A stretch of DNA of 64,000 nt from Hyphomonadaceae bacterium UBA5336 (lineage in GTDB: Bacteria > Pseudomonadota > Alphaproteobacteria > Caulobacterales > Hyphomonadaceae), in contig DHQO01000022.1 in NCBI GenBank assembly GCA_002408125.1, positions 1 through 64,000 of the forward strand. Reading direction: 5' to 3'. Below the pieces are notes generated by a model. It worked only from the letters and a program-made list of their open reading frames with translations. It was not told the origin of the DNA and did no database searches. A program made the position numbers and the translations under genes. The stretch's first letter is position 1; every line of letters starts with the position of its first letter. Positions 18,682 to 26,198 of the stretch are shown in pieces.

Positions 18682-19335
18682 ATGCGATCCAGAACGCCCG
18701 CCACCCTGCCAACCGGATTGCTGCTGGTTGCAACCTTGCTGGCTTTCGGCCTGGCAGGCTGGCGGGCGACTTCTCTTCTGGCCCCGAGCCCGGTGCATGC
18801 CGAGCCGGCCGGGTCTTCCCTTCTTGAACAGCGTCTCACAGGCCTTCTCTCCACCGTGCTGGGTGCGGGAGAGGCGCAGGTGCACCAGTCCATCCGCCCC
18901 GATGGCAGCCGTGCCTTCCTGGTCCTGGTGAATGCCGCACCGGCCACCGACAAGGTCTCTGACGAGACGCTGGTCGATCTGGTGTCTTCGGCCGTCTTCA
19001 TCGACACGATTGCCGGCGACACGATCACGGTGCGCCGCGCCGTTTTTGCCGCAAGCGGGTCTTCCCTGCCGGGCCGGGGGGAAGCACTGGAACTGGCCGG
19101 GCTGGTTGGCCTCGGCCTGATGCTGGCCGGCCTTGCCGTGATCTCGCGCATGGAAAATCCGGTCGAGCCGGCGCGCCAGACCGCCGCATCCATGCCCGCG
19201 CGCAGCGCCATGCCGATGGCCTCTGCCCCTGCCGGAATGGACACGCGCCTGGCCGCGCGCCGCATCGGGGAAAATCCCCAGCGCGCTGCTGCGGTTATTC
19301 GCGGTTGGCTCAGCCGGGAGGGCGGTGAGGCATGA
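18682..19335 (+). CDS. Reduced FliF-like MS-ring protein lacking RBM1 and RBM2
   Basis: 217 residues against about 540-560 for FliF. ATG 18682 follows GTGGAG at 8 nt; an in-frame GTG sits at 18673. Layout: membrane helix 11-27; periplasmic segment 46-123 that reads like FliF RBM3 (LLEQRLTGLLSTVLGAGEAQV, later GDTITVRRAVFA) without the long beta-collar insertion; second membrane helix 137-155; cytoplasmic tail ending in ENPQRAAAVIRGWL (198-210), the FliG-binding signature. RBM1 and RBM2 are absent, and the 156 bp between sciP and this gene hold no remnant of them. The frame is open and overlaps fliG by ATGA. It could be a genuine minimal ring protein, a paralog beside a full FliF elsewhere, or an early reductive form. 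Confidence 0.8.
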   Translation: MRSRTPATLPTGLLLVATLLAFGLAGWRATSLLAPSPVHAEPAGSSLLEQRLTGLLSTVLGAGEAQVHQSIRPDGSRAFLVLVNAAPATDKVSDETLVDLVSSAVFIDTIAGDTITVRRAVFAASGSSLPGRGEALELAGLVGLGLMLAGLAVISRMENPVEPARQTAASMPARSAMPMASAPAGMDTRLAARRIGENPQRAAAVIRGWLSREGGEA

Positions 19336-20282
19336 GCGAGCCCCATCCCTTGCGCGGCTCCAGCCGTCCCGGTCCGCAGGAGGCCGCCCGCCTGCTGCGC
19401 GCCATCGGCAGCGAGGCCGGTCCGATCTGGGCCCAATTGACACAAAGAGAGACCGCAGCCATCACGGCACAAATGAATCGTCTGCCGTCGGATAATCAGG
19501 TTTCTGACAAGGCGGCCCTTGAGGCCTTCCTTCTGGAAACCGGGCCGGGTGGTCCTGGCAATGCTGCGCGAGAGGCCCAGGCGCTGAGCGGTGTGTGGGC
19601 GAGCCTGACAGCGAGCCATGCGCCGTTGCTCGCCGCCCTTGTCCATCAGGAAAGCCCGCAGGTGGCCGCCTGGATCATGACCCAGCTTGAGCCGAAACTG
19701 GCAGCGAATGTGGTGCGCATGCTGGACGAGGAAACCAGCCTTGCCATCCTCAAGCGCCTGATGGATTTGCGCACCCTGCCCAAGCCCGTGGCTGAACTGA
19801 TCGAGGCGAGCCTTGCCGACACGCTGGCCCGCATCGGGTCTGACGCCAATCTCGATGGCCATGCCCGCGTGGCACGGATTGTCGACCAGCTCGATCGCGA
19901 GCGGGAAAAATCGCTGATGGATGGCCTCGCGGCCAGCGATCCGGGCGCGGCCGAGCGTATCCGCGCGCTGATGTTCACCTTCGAGGACCTTGCCGCGCTC
20001 TCGCCGGCAGGCATGCAGACCCTGCTGGCCCATGTCGACCGCGCGGTGCTGACCATGGCCCTGAAAGGTGGGAGGCTGGAGCTGACCAACGCCTTCTTCT
20101 CAAATCTCACCCGCCGGGCCGGCGCGATGATCCGCGACGAGATGGTTGCCCTCGGCCAGGTGCGCCGCAGCCAGGTGGAGGCCGCGCGCCAGGAGATTGT
20201 CGAGATTGCCCGCCGCCTCCTGCGCCAGGGCGATATCAGCACCGATCAGGGCGCCGCCGATGATGACGAGCTTGTCGAATGA
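19332..20282 (+). CDS. fliG: Divergent FliG flagellar motor switch protein
   Basis: 316 residues, slightly short of the usual 330-350. The N-terminal domain is weakly conserved. The middle domain has ESPQ (107-110) where FliG has EHPQ, the FliM-binding motif. The C-terminal torque domain is well kept: MFTFEDL at 214-220 and the charged series Lys245, Arg262, Asp269, Glu270, Arg278. These match E. coli Lys264, Arg281, Asp288, Asp289 and Arg297 in spacing and, with one Asp-to-Glu change, in charge. FliG links the MS ring to FliM/FliN and interacts with stators. It overlaps both neighbours by ATGA. Confidence 0.87.
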   Translation: MSEPHPLRGSSRPGPQEAARLLRAIGSEAGPIWAQLTQRETAAITAQMNRLPSDNQVSDKAALEAFLLETGPGGPGNAAREAQALSGVWASLTASHAPLLAALVHQESPQVAAWIMTQLEPKLAANVVRMLDEETSLAILKRLMDLRTLPKPVAELIEASLADTLARIGSDANLDGHARVARIVDQLDREREKSLMDGLAASDPGAAERIRALMFTFEDLAALSPAGMQTLLAHVDRAVLTMALKGGRLELTNAFFSNLTRRAGAMIRDEMVALGQVRRSQVEAARQEIVEIARRLLRQGDISTDQGAADDDELVE

Positions 20283-20680
20283 GCCGGCGGAAGGTTGAAA
20301 CTTTCAGGCCGTTTGATTTCCAGGCCGATTTCTCGCCCCAGCCGGCTGAGCCGCCGCGGGCGAAGGACGAGACCGAACTGCCGGCCTCTCTGGCCCAGAT
20401 GGCCGCGCTGGGTGCCCAGCTCCAGGCCGAGGCCATGGCAAGTGCGCGTGCCACGCTCGATGCCGGCGTGCTGGAACAGCTCGAAGCGGCCATTGACCGG
20501 CTCAATACGGCTGCCAGCGAGCTCAACCGGCTCGCCGAGCTTCTCGATGCTGCCGGACAGGCCGGTCTGATCGGGCCGGGTCCGGCTGCGCTGGCCGAGC
20601 GCGCCGCAAAGCAGATTTGTGACGGGCAGGGCGATTTGTTTGCCACCTGTAAAGCCTTGCGTGCGACCGGTTCACTTTAG
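20279..20680 (+). CDS. FliH/FlbE-like protein, short
   Basis: 133 residues. It begins MSRRKVETFRPFDFQADF, the kind of Phe-rich start seen in alphaproteobacterial FliH/FlbE, and continues as an alanine-rich helical region (about 37-100) likely to form a coiled coil. The globular C-terminal domain by which FliH binds the export ATPase FliI is not recognisable. Assignment rests mainly on position: third in a fliF-fliG-x-fliN series, where Caulobacter has flbE. It is coupled to fliG by ATGA. Moderate confidence. Confidence 0.55.
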   Translation: MSRRKVETFRPFDFQADFSPQPAEPPRAKDETELPASLAQMAALGAQLQAEAMASARATLDAGVLEQLEAAIDRLNTAASELNRLAELLDAAGQAGLIGPGPAALAERAAKQICDGQGDLFATCKALRATGSL

Positions 20681-20708
20681 AAACCGACGACCCGAGCGAG
20701 GAACCCCC

Positions 20709-20975
20709 ATGTCCCAGGCCGCCAATCCCGCCCTTCAGCGCACCCTCATGGATGTGCCCGTCCGAGTGGATGTGGTGCTGGGGGAGATGCGCATGTCGAT
20801 GGAAGAGCTGATGGCGCTCAGCCCGGGCGAAGTGCTCGCCCTGGAGCGCGAGATCCGCGACGAAGTGGATATCTATGTCTCCGATCGCCTGATGGCGCGC
20901 GGCCGGCTAGTGGTCGCCGATGGCGAACTGGGTGTGACCCTGTCTGAAATCGTCGACGAGCGCCGCGCGGCCTAG
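20709..20975 (+). CDS. fliN: FliN flagellar switch protein
   Basis: 88 residues from ATG 20709, with GAGG upstream. It is almost entirely the SpoA/FliN C-ring domain: MDVPVRVDVVLGEMRMSMEELM, later DIYVSDRLMARGRLVVADGELGVTLSEI. FliN polymerises with FliM in the cytoplasmic ring below FliG. It is last in the reduced operon. The flbD gene that follows fliN in Caulobacter is absent; bacterioferritin lies in the opposite direction three bases later. The in-frame ATG at 20619 is rejected because it would overlap the previous gene by 62 bp. Confidence 0.88.
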   Translation: MSQAANPALQRTLMDVPVRVDVVLGEMRMSMEELMALSPGEVLALEREIRDEVDIYVSDRLMARGRLVVADGELGVTLSEIVDERRAA

Positions 20976-20978
20976 ATC

Positions 20979-21470
20979 CTAATCCTGTGCTGAGCTGCCG
21001 TTCGGGGCTGATTGCAGCAGGATGTAGCGTTCGATCCCGATCCGGTCGATCAGGTCGAACTGGGTCTCGAGATAATCGACATGTTCCTCCTCATTGTGGA
21101 GGATCTTGCCGAACAGGTCGCGGCTGCCATAGTCGCGCACTTCCTCGGCCTTCTGCATGGCATCGCGCAGGAGCGGGAGGGCGTCCATCTCCAGCGCAAG
21201 ATCGCATTCGAGGATCTCCTTCACTGATTCGCCAATCCGCAGACGGCCGAGATCCTGCAGGTTGGGCAGGCCGCCGAGGAACAGGATACGCTCGATCAGC
21301 CAGTCGGCATGCTCCATCTCCTCGATGGATTCCTTGTATTCATACTCGGCCAGGATCGAGACGCCCCAATCCTTGAGCATGCGCGAGTGCAGGAAATACT
21401 GGTTGATGGCGGTGAGTTCGTTTTTCAGCGCCGCATTCAGGAAGTCGATGATTTCCGGTTCGCCCTTCAT
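20979..21470 (-). CDS. bfr: Bacterioferritin
   Basis: 163 residues from ATG 21470, with a strong AAGGAGG upstream. The longer frame to 21539 is rejected. Bacterioferritin features: Glu in NELTAINQYFLH, IEEMEHADWLIERILFLGGLPNLQDL containing the ferroxidase Glu/His and the haem-ligand Met, and HNEEEHVDYLE with the second Glu/His pair. It forms a 24-mer that stores iron and binds haem at subunit interfaces. The gene for its ferredoxin lies 106 bp upstream on the same strand. Confidence 0.95.
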   Translation of the reverse strand: MKGEPEIIDFLNAALKNELTAINQYFLHSRMLKDWGVSILAEYEYKESIEEMEHADWLIERILFLGGLPNLQDLGRLRIGESVKEILECDLALEMDALPLLRDAMQKAEEVRDYGSRDLFGKILHNEEEHVDYLETQFDLIDRIGIERYILLQSAPNGSSAQD

Positions 21471-21576
21471 GTCTGCCTCCTTAACCGCAGCTCGTAATGT
21501 TCGAGCTAGGATAAGTCCTGCAGCGACGCAAGAAGCCAAGTAGAATCAATAGTGAGAGGCAGTTGCAGGCGAGCGC

Positions 21577-21777
21577 TTATTCCGCCGCCACCAGGGGCAG
21601 TTCGCTGGTCTGGCGTTGCTGTTCACAGGCCACGACCTCGGCCATGGCCGGCTTGCACTTGCCGCAATTGAACTGGCAGCCATGATGGGCCTGGACCGTG
21701 TCCGGGCAATTGGCGCCCGCCCGCACGGCTTCGCGCACGGCAGTCTCGTTCAGGCGGCGGCAGATGCAGATCATCAT
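21577..21777 (-). CDS. bfd: Bacterioferritin-associated ferredoxin
   Basis: About 66 residues from ATG 21777 or 21774. Two Cys near the N-terminus (ICIC) and CQFNCGKC later provide the Cys ligands of a [2Fe-2S] cluster, the Bfd arrangement. Bfd delivers electrons to bacterioferritin to release stored iron when iron is scarce. A Fur-like box sits 24 bp before the start. It lies upstream of bfr on the same strand. Confidence 0.88.
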   Translation of the reverse strand: MMICICRRLNETAVREAVRAGANCPDTVQAHHGCQFNCGKCKPAMAEVVACEQQRQTSELPLVAAE

Positions 21778-21800
21778 GACGACGAGAATTTGCCCGCAAA

Positions 21801-21815
21801 TGCGAATGATTGTCA
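21801..21815 (-). promoter_or_regulatory. Fur-like box upstream of bfd
   Basis: Plus-strand TGCGAATGATTGTCA matches 11 of 14 defined positions of the Fur 7-1-7 palindrome TGATAATnATTATCA. Iron-dependent repression of bfd is the usual arrangement. Confidence 0.55.
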
Positions 21816-21864
21816 ACCGCGAAAGTGTTAATCGCGCAGTCTGCCGCAGACGCGCCGATCCGGC

Positions 21865-22665
21865 TCAGGCCGCCGTGTCGGAGATCACGCGGTTGCGGCC
21901 GGAATTCTTGGCCGTGTAGAGCGAGCGGTCTGCACGCAGGAACAGCTCCTCGATCGTGCTGGCAGGTGCGCCCATGGCCACGCCGATACTAGCCGTGATC
22001 TGATGGTCTACACCAAGGCGCGGGATAAACTGGATGGCACTGATCTGCTGGCGGATACGCTCTGCCACAGCGTCGGCGGTGCGGCCATCGCAGCCGGGCA
22101 GGAAGACGGCGAATTCCTCTCCGCCGAGCCGGCCGACCAGGTCTGTCGGGCGGGCTTTTTCGGCAATTGCACTGGCGACACGGCGCAGGGCCTCATCGCC
22201 AGCCGCATGACCGTATGTGTCATTGATCGTCTTGAAGTGATCGATATCGATCATCAGCATGGCGCCGCTGCGGCCCTCAGACTGCAGCTCCGTGATCGCG
22301 GTCATCAGTGCGCCGCGATTGAGCAGGCCGGTCAGGGCATCGGTGCGCGAGGAGTGCGCCAGTTCGGCATGGGCCTGTTCAAGCTGTTCCAGGGCGCGGC
22401 TGAGCTTGATGCGTTCGCGCTGCAGGATGACGGCGACCGGGAAGGAAACCAGGATCGGCACCACGGTCGCCGTGATCATCGTCCACATGAAAATCTCGTT
22501 CAGGACTTCCGGCTGGACCGGGTCGTACCGGAAGCGGATCGGGTCGATGAACAGGGAAATCCCGGTCACCACCCATGTGACCAGGACCGAGATCACAGAG
22601 ACAAGTCCTGCGCGCAGATAGGAGACGCGCCTGTGTGTGGACCGGCTGGCAATATTCAGTGTCAT
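21865..22665 (-). CDS. Membrane-bound diguanylate cyclase (GGDEF)
   Basis: 266 residues. Two membrane helices (about 18-40 and 60-82) with a short loop are followed by a coiled linker and a GGDEF domain (about 105-262). The active-site loop is RLGGEEF, a functional variant. An inhibitory I-site RPTD lies exactly five residues before GGEEF, so the enzyme should make c-di-GMP with product feedback. There is no sensory domain beyond the short membrane unit. A PilZ-type c-di-GMP receptor gene is at 15840. Confidence 0.92.
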   Translation of the reverse strand: MTLNIASRSTHRRVSYLRAGLVSVISVLVTWVVTGISLFIDPIRFRYDPVQPEVLNEIFMWTMITATVVPILVSFPVAVILQRERIKLSRALEQLEQAHAELAHSSRTDALTGLLNRGALMTAITELQSEGRSGAMLMIDIDHFKTINDTYGHAAGDEALRRVASAIAEKARPTDLVGRLGGEEFAVFLPGCDGRTADAVAERIRQQISAIQFIPRLGVDHQITASIGVAMGAPASTIEELFLRADRSLYTAKNSGRNRVISDTAA

Positions 22666-22777
22666 GGAAACAGTTCATAGGCCAATCGGCTGGAAATGTA
22701 CTGAATCCAGCCGATGCAATTTCACCTATTTGCCACGAAGAGGCCGCCAGCGCGCGTGGGCGGAGGGCGCTGGCAGC

Positions 22778-23014
22778 CTAGCTCGCAGTTTCGGTCTCCT
22801 CGCCTTCCCAGCCGAAGACATCTTCCAGGCCGACACCGAACACGCGGGAGATGCGGAAAGCGCTTTCCAGGGAGGGAGAATAGCGCCCCTGCTCGATGGC
22901 GATGACCGTCTGGCGGGTGACCCCGATGGCCTCGGCCAGGGCGGCCTGGCTCATATCGCCATGTTCTGCGCGCAGTTCCTTGACGCGATTGGTGATGGGG
23001 GGGCGTTTTGCCAT
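22778..23014 (-). CDS. XRE-family transcriptional regulator
   Basis: 78 residues, almost only a Cro/C1-type helix-turn-helix: MSQAALAEAIGVTRQTVIAIEQGRYSPSL. It begins three bases after the stop of the DUF2178-like gene, so the two are translationally coupled. Small XRE regulators of this form, with the conserved WEGEE-like end, are commonly paired with a membrane protein. It is likely to repress its own operon through the TGACATGT repeats upstream. Confidence 0.9.
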   Translation of the reverse strand: MAKRPPITNRVKELRAEHGDMSQAALAEAIGVTRQTVIAIEQGRYSPSLESAFRISRVFGVGLEDVFGWEGEETETAS

Positions 23015-23017
23015 GGC

Positions 23018-23440
23018 TCACACTCCCCGGCGATAAAACCAGATCTGGAAGCCGTACTCGGCGATCTGGCTCAGCATCAGGCCCGCGAAGACAATGTGGA
23101 ACAGCAGGTTCCCGTCATGGGTCCAGCTATAGTTGAACAGGCCCGCCACGGCGGCGAATCCCAGCGCATAGCCCGACCAGTTGCCGGCCTTGTTGAGGAT
23201 CAGCTCCTCGCGTTCGTCTGCGGGGGCATTGGCCTCCTTGCCGGAGGTCGCCGCCACAATCGGCATGACGATGATCGAGGCGATGATGATGAAGACCACA
23301 TAGGCGATCACCAGCGGGATGATCGGCGGGGCCGCCTCCCCTGCCGCCAGCGAGATGGCAATGATCTTCTGATAATAATACAGGCCCGCGAGCGCGAGGA
23401 TCGCGATCATGGCCCAGGCGGATTTCTCTCGGAATGACAT
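23018..23440 (-). CDS. DUF2178-like membrane protein
   Basis: 140 residues with four predicted membrane helices (about 8-27, 38-62, 87-104 and 114-132) and a charged central loop ADEREELILNKAG. ATG 23440 is chosen because GGAG precedes it at 6 nt; ATG 23452 upstream lacks a binding site. It is cotranscribed with the XRE regulator. The function of the family is unknown. Confidence 0.8.
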   Translation of the reverse strand: MSFREKSAWAMIAILALAGLYYYQKIIAISLAAGEAAPPIIPLVIAYVVFIIIASIIVMPIVAATSGKEANAPADEREELILNKAGNWSGYALGFAAVAGLFNYSWTHDGNLLFHIVFAGLMLSQIAEYGFQIWFYRRGV

Positions 23441-23452
23441 CTCTTGCTCCAT

Positions 23453-23504
23453 ACATGTCAAAAATTCCTGACATCCATGTAGTTAGAAATTCTTGACATG
23501 TCAA
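23453..23504 (-). promoter_or_regulatory. Cluster of TGACATGT operator sites
   Basis: Three copies of one motif lie within 64 bp of the DUF2178 start: ACATGTCA at 23453, TGACATCCATGT at 23469 and the perfect palindrome TTGACATGTCAA at 23493-23504. The motif includes a TTGACA -35-like hexamer. The spacing suggests cooperative binding by the adjacent XRE regulator. Confidence 0.6.
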
Positions 23505-23597
23505 ATTTTTCTTACACGCTATTCCGGACGTCAAAATGATTGAGCTTTTACCCGATGTGACCTAGTCAATTGTCGGGCTGCAGCCAGGGAGGCTTAT

Positions 23598-23828
23598 ATG
23601 GCTAATGACAGTGCAAGCATGATCGTGGGACTCGTGGTTCTGATCTTCTACGCCGCGATCATCATCGTCAGCATCATCGCATACTGGAAAATCTGGAGTA
23701 AGGCCGGTTTCAACGGGGCCTGGTCGCTGCTGATGCTCATTCCGATTGTGGGTTTCATTTCCTTCCTTTATCTCGGCTTTGCCGACTGGCCGGTGCGAAA
23801 GAACCGAGCCCCCAGCGCCTTCGACTAG
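23598..23828 (+). CDS. Small membrane protein
   Basis: 76 residues, two membrane helices (about 8-32 and 42-62) joined by a WKIWSKAGFNGAW loop, and a short basic tail. The GxxGxWSLLMLIPIVGF segment is common in small proteobacterial membrane proteins of unknown role. ATG 23598 follows GGGAGG. It is divergent from the XRE/DUF2178 operon and ends before a strong hairpin. Confidence 0.8.
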   Translation: MANDSASMIVGLVVLIFYAAIIIVSIIAYWKIWSKAGFNGAWSLLMLIPIVGFISFLYLGFADWPVRKNRAPSAFD

Positions 23829-23852
23829 GCAGAGCGCGCATCATCACGTATC

Positions 23853-23883
23853 AGGCCGGTGGTCGCCAAGCGACCGCCGGCCT
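23853..23883 (+). terminator. Strong hairpin between the small membrane protein gene and lysS
   Basis: A 14-bp stem with one G-T pair (AGGCCGGTGGTCGC with GCGACCGCCGGCCT) and a CAA loop, followed by a weak T-rich stretch. It probably ends the small upstream gene. Confidence 0.65.
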
Positions 23884-23920
23884 ATCTGTTTCTTCCCCAG
23901 CCCCGGAGCCTCCGGACATC

Positions 23921-25510
23921 ATGACCGATCTCGCCACCCTCGCCGGAACCGCAAAAGCCTGGCCGTTCGAGCTTGCGCGCAAGCTCAAGGCGCGCGTGGA
24001 ACAGATGGAAAAGGCCGGCCAGCGCGAGGTGGGTGCGCCGGTGATCTTCGAGACCGGCTATGGGCCTTCCGGCCTGCCGCATATCGGCACTTTCGGCGAG
24101 GTCGTGCGCACGACCATGGTGCGCCATGCCTTCGAGGTACTCACCGCTGGCAGCCACCCGACTGAGCTGATCTGCTTTTCCGACGATATGGATGGCATGC
24201 GCAAGGTGCCGTCGAATGTGCCCAATCGGGAGATGCTTCAGGCCCATCTCGGCCAGCCGCTCTCGCGCGTGCCGGACCCGTTTTCCAACGAGTTCGACAG
24301 TTTCGCCGCGCACAACAATGCCCGCCTGCGCGCCTTCCTCGACGGGTTCGGCTTCCAGTACACCTTCATGAGCGCGACCGAACGCTATACTTCCGGCGCC
24401 TTTGACGAGGTGCTGGTGCGCGCGGCGGAGAAGTATTCCGAGATCATGGAGGTCATGCTTCCCACGCTGGGCGAGGAGCGTCAGGCGACCTATTCGCCTT
24501 TCCTCCCGATCAGTCCGACGACGGGCCGCGTGCTCTATGTGCCGATGAAGCATGTGGATCCGGCCAGGGGCGAGGTCACTTTCGAGGATGAGGACGGCAG
24601 TGAGGTCACGCTGCCGGTCACTGGCGGGCATGTGAAGATGCAGTGGAAGCCGGATTTCGGCATGCGCTGGGCCGCCCTCGGCGTGGATTTCGAGATGTTC
24701 GGCAAGGACCACCAGGCCAATGCGCCGGTCTATTCCAGGATCTGCCGCATCCTCGGCCACCGCCCGCCGGAGCAGTATGTCTATGAGCTGTTCCTGGACG
24801 AGAAGGGCGAGAAGATCTCCAAGACCAAGGGCAATGGCCTGTCGGTGGAAGAGTGGCTCACCTATGCGCCGACCGAGAGCCTGTCGCTCTTCCAGTTCCA
24901 GAAGCCGCGCACGGCGAAAAAGCTCTATTTCGACGTCATCCCGAAGGCGGTGGACGAATATCTGACCTTTCGGGAAAAATATCCCTCCGAGGATCCGGCC
25001 CGCCAGATCGAGAATCCAGCCTGGCATATCCACAATGGCGAGGTGCCGGCAGAGACCAGCCCGATCTCCTTCGCGCTGCTGCTCAATCTTGTCAGCGCGT
25101 CCCATGCCGAGGACCCCGAAACCCTGTGGGCCTTCATCGCGCGCTATGCCCCCGGCGCGAGCGCGGAGAACCATCCGCTGCTCGACAAGCTGGTAGGCTA
25201 TGCCCTGCGCTACTATGAGGACTTCGTGAAGCCGTCCAAGGCCTTCCGCGCGCCATCGGAAACCGAGCGTGCGGCCATGGTGGATCTGGCACAGCGGCTA
25301 CGCATGGCGCCGGGCGAGGCTGATGGTGAGGCGCTCCAGACGCTGACCTTCTCGGTCGGCAAGGATCACGGTTTTGAAAACCTGCGCGACTGGTTCAAGG
25401 CACTCTATGAGGTCCTGCTCGGCCAGAGTCAGGGCCCGCGTTTCGGCAGCTTCGCGGCGCTGTATGGGCCGGGCGAAACCGCGCGCCTGATTGATGAGCG
25501 CCTGGCCTGA
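23921..25510 (+). CDS. lysS: Lysyl-tRNA synthetase, class I
   Basis: 529 residues. It charges tRNA-Lys. Class I signatures are PHIGTFGE (HIGH, about 47-54) and KISKTKG (KMSKS, near 290). Alphaproteobacteria typically carry this archaeal-type enzyme rather than the class II form. Single gene, with a probable terminator upstream and an Lrp-type regulator gene downstream. Confidence 0.95.
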   Translation: MTDLATLAGTAKAWPFELARKLKARVEQMEKAGQREVGAPVIFETGYGPSGLPHIGTFGEVVRTTMVRHAFEVLTAGSHPTELICFSDDMDGMRKVPSNVPNREMLQAHLGQPLSRVPDPFSNEFDSFAAHNNARLRAFLDGFGFQYTFMSATERYTSGAFDEVLVRAAEKYSEIMEVMLPTLGEERQATYSPFLPISPTTGRVLYVPMKHVDPARGEVTFEDEDGSEVTLPVTGGHVKMQWKPDFGMRWAALGVDFEMFGKDHQANAPVYSRICRILGHRPPEQYVYELFLDEKGEKISKTKGNGLSVEEWLTYAPTESLSLFQFQKPRTAKKLYFDVIPKAVDEYLTFREKYPSEDPARQIENPAWHIHNGEVPAETSPISFALLLNLVSASHAEDPETLWAFIARYAPGASAENHPLLDKLVGYALRYYEDFVKPSKAFRAPSETERAAMVDLAQRLRMAPGEADGEALQTLTFSVGKDHGFENLRDWFKALYEVLLGQSQGPRFGSFAALYGPGETARLIDERLA

Positions 25511-25637
25511 TTATTGTGACAATTTTGCATCAGGACTGGGCTTCGTCCGTGTGTTTTGCGTAAGTTCTTGCGCGGCGGGGCATGAATATGCAGGTTAGGG
25601 CAACCTTGTCCCAACAACACCGATTTTGAGGCAAAAA

Positions 25638-26117
25638 TTGTCCCAAAACCTCGATGCGATCGATGCCCGTATTTTGTCACTGATTCAGGATGACGCCGCC
25701 CTCTCCGTGGCCGAAATCGCTGACCGTGTGGGCCTCTCTTCCTCCCCTTGCTGGCGCCGTATCAAGCGGATGGAGGAGACCGGGATCATCACCCGGCGGG
25801 TCACCCTGCTCGACACCCAGAAGCTCGGTCTCGACTTCGAAGTTGTGGCGAATGTGAAGCTCTCCCTGCCCAGCAAGGAGAATCTCGATGCCTTCGAGCA
25901 GATGGTCCAGGCTTGGCCGGAAGTCATTGAATGCATGACGGTTACCGGCGCCATCGACTATATCGTCCATGTCCTGACCACCGACATGCATGCCTATGAC
26001 CAGTTCCTGCGCGAGAAGCTGCTCGGCTCGGGCCTCGTCTCCGATGTCCAGTCTCGGATCATCATCCGCGTCGCCAAGCGCACCACGGCGGTCCCGCTCG
26101 ACGGGCTGATCGATTAA
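25638..26117 (+). CDS. Lrp/AsnC family transcriptional regulator
   Basis: 159 residues from TTG 25638, chosen because GAGG lies six bases before it; an in-frame TTG at 25626 lacks a site. N-terminal winged helix (LDAIDARILSLIQDDAALSVAEIADRVGLSSSPCWRRI in part) and C-terminal RAM ligand-binding domain (VTGAIDYIVHVLTTDM). It responds to an amino acid that cannot be deduced. No target gene is adjacent in a divergent arrangement. Confidence 0.9.
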   Translation: MSQNLDAIDARILSLIQDDAALSVAEIADRVGLSSSPCWRRIKRMEETGIITRRVTLLDTQKLGLDFEVVANVKLSLPSKENLDAFEQMVQAWPEVIECMTVTGAIDYIVHVLTTDMHAYDQFLREKLLGSGLVSDVQSRIIIRVAKRTTAVPLDGLID

Positions 26118-26198
26118 GGCCTTTCCCCTTCAGATCGCGCATGCCAATTCTCCGCACGCCCTGCCGGGCGGCGGTCATGCCGTTGGCTTTGCCGCAAA

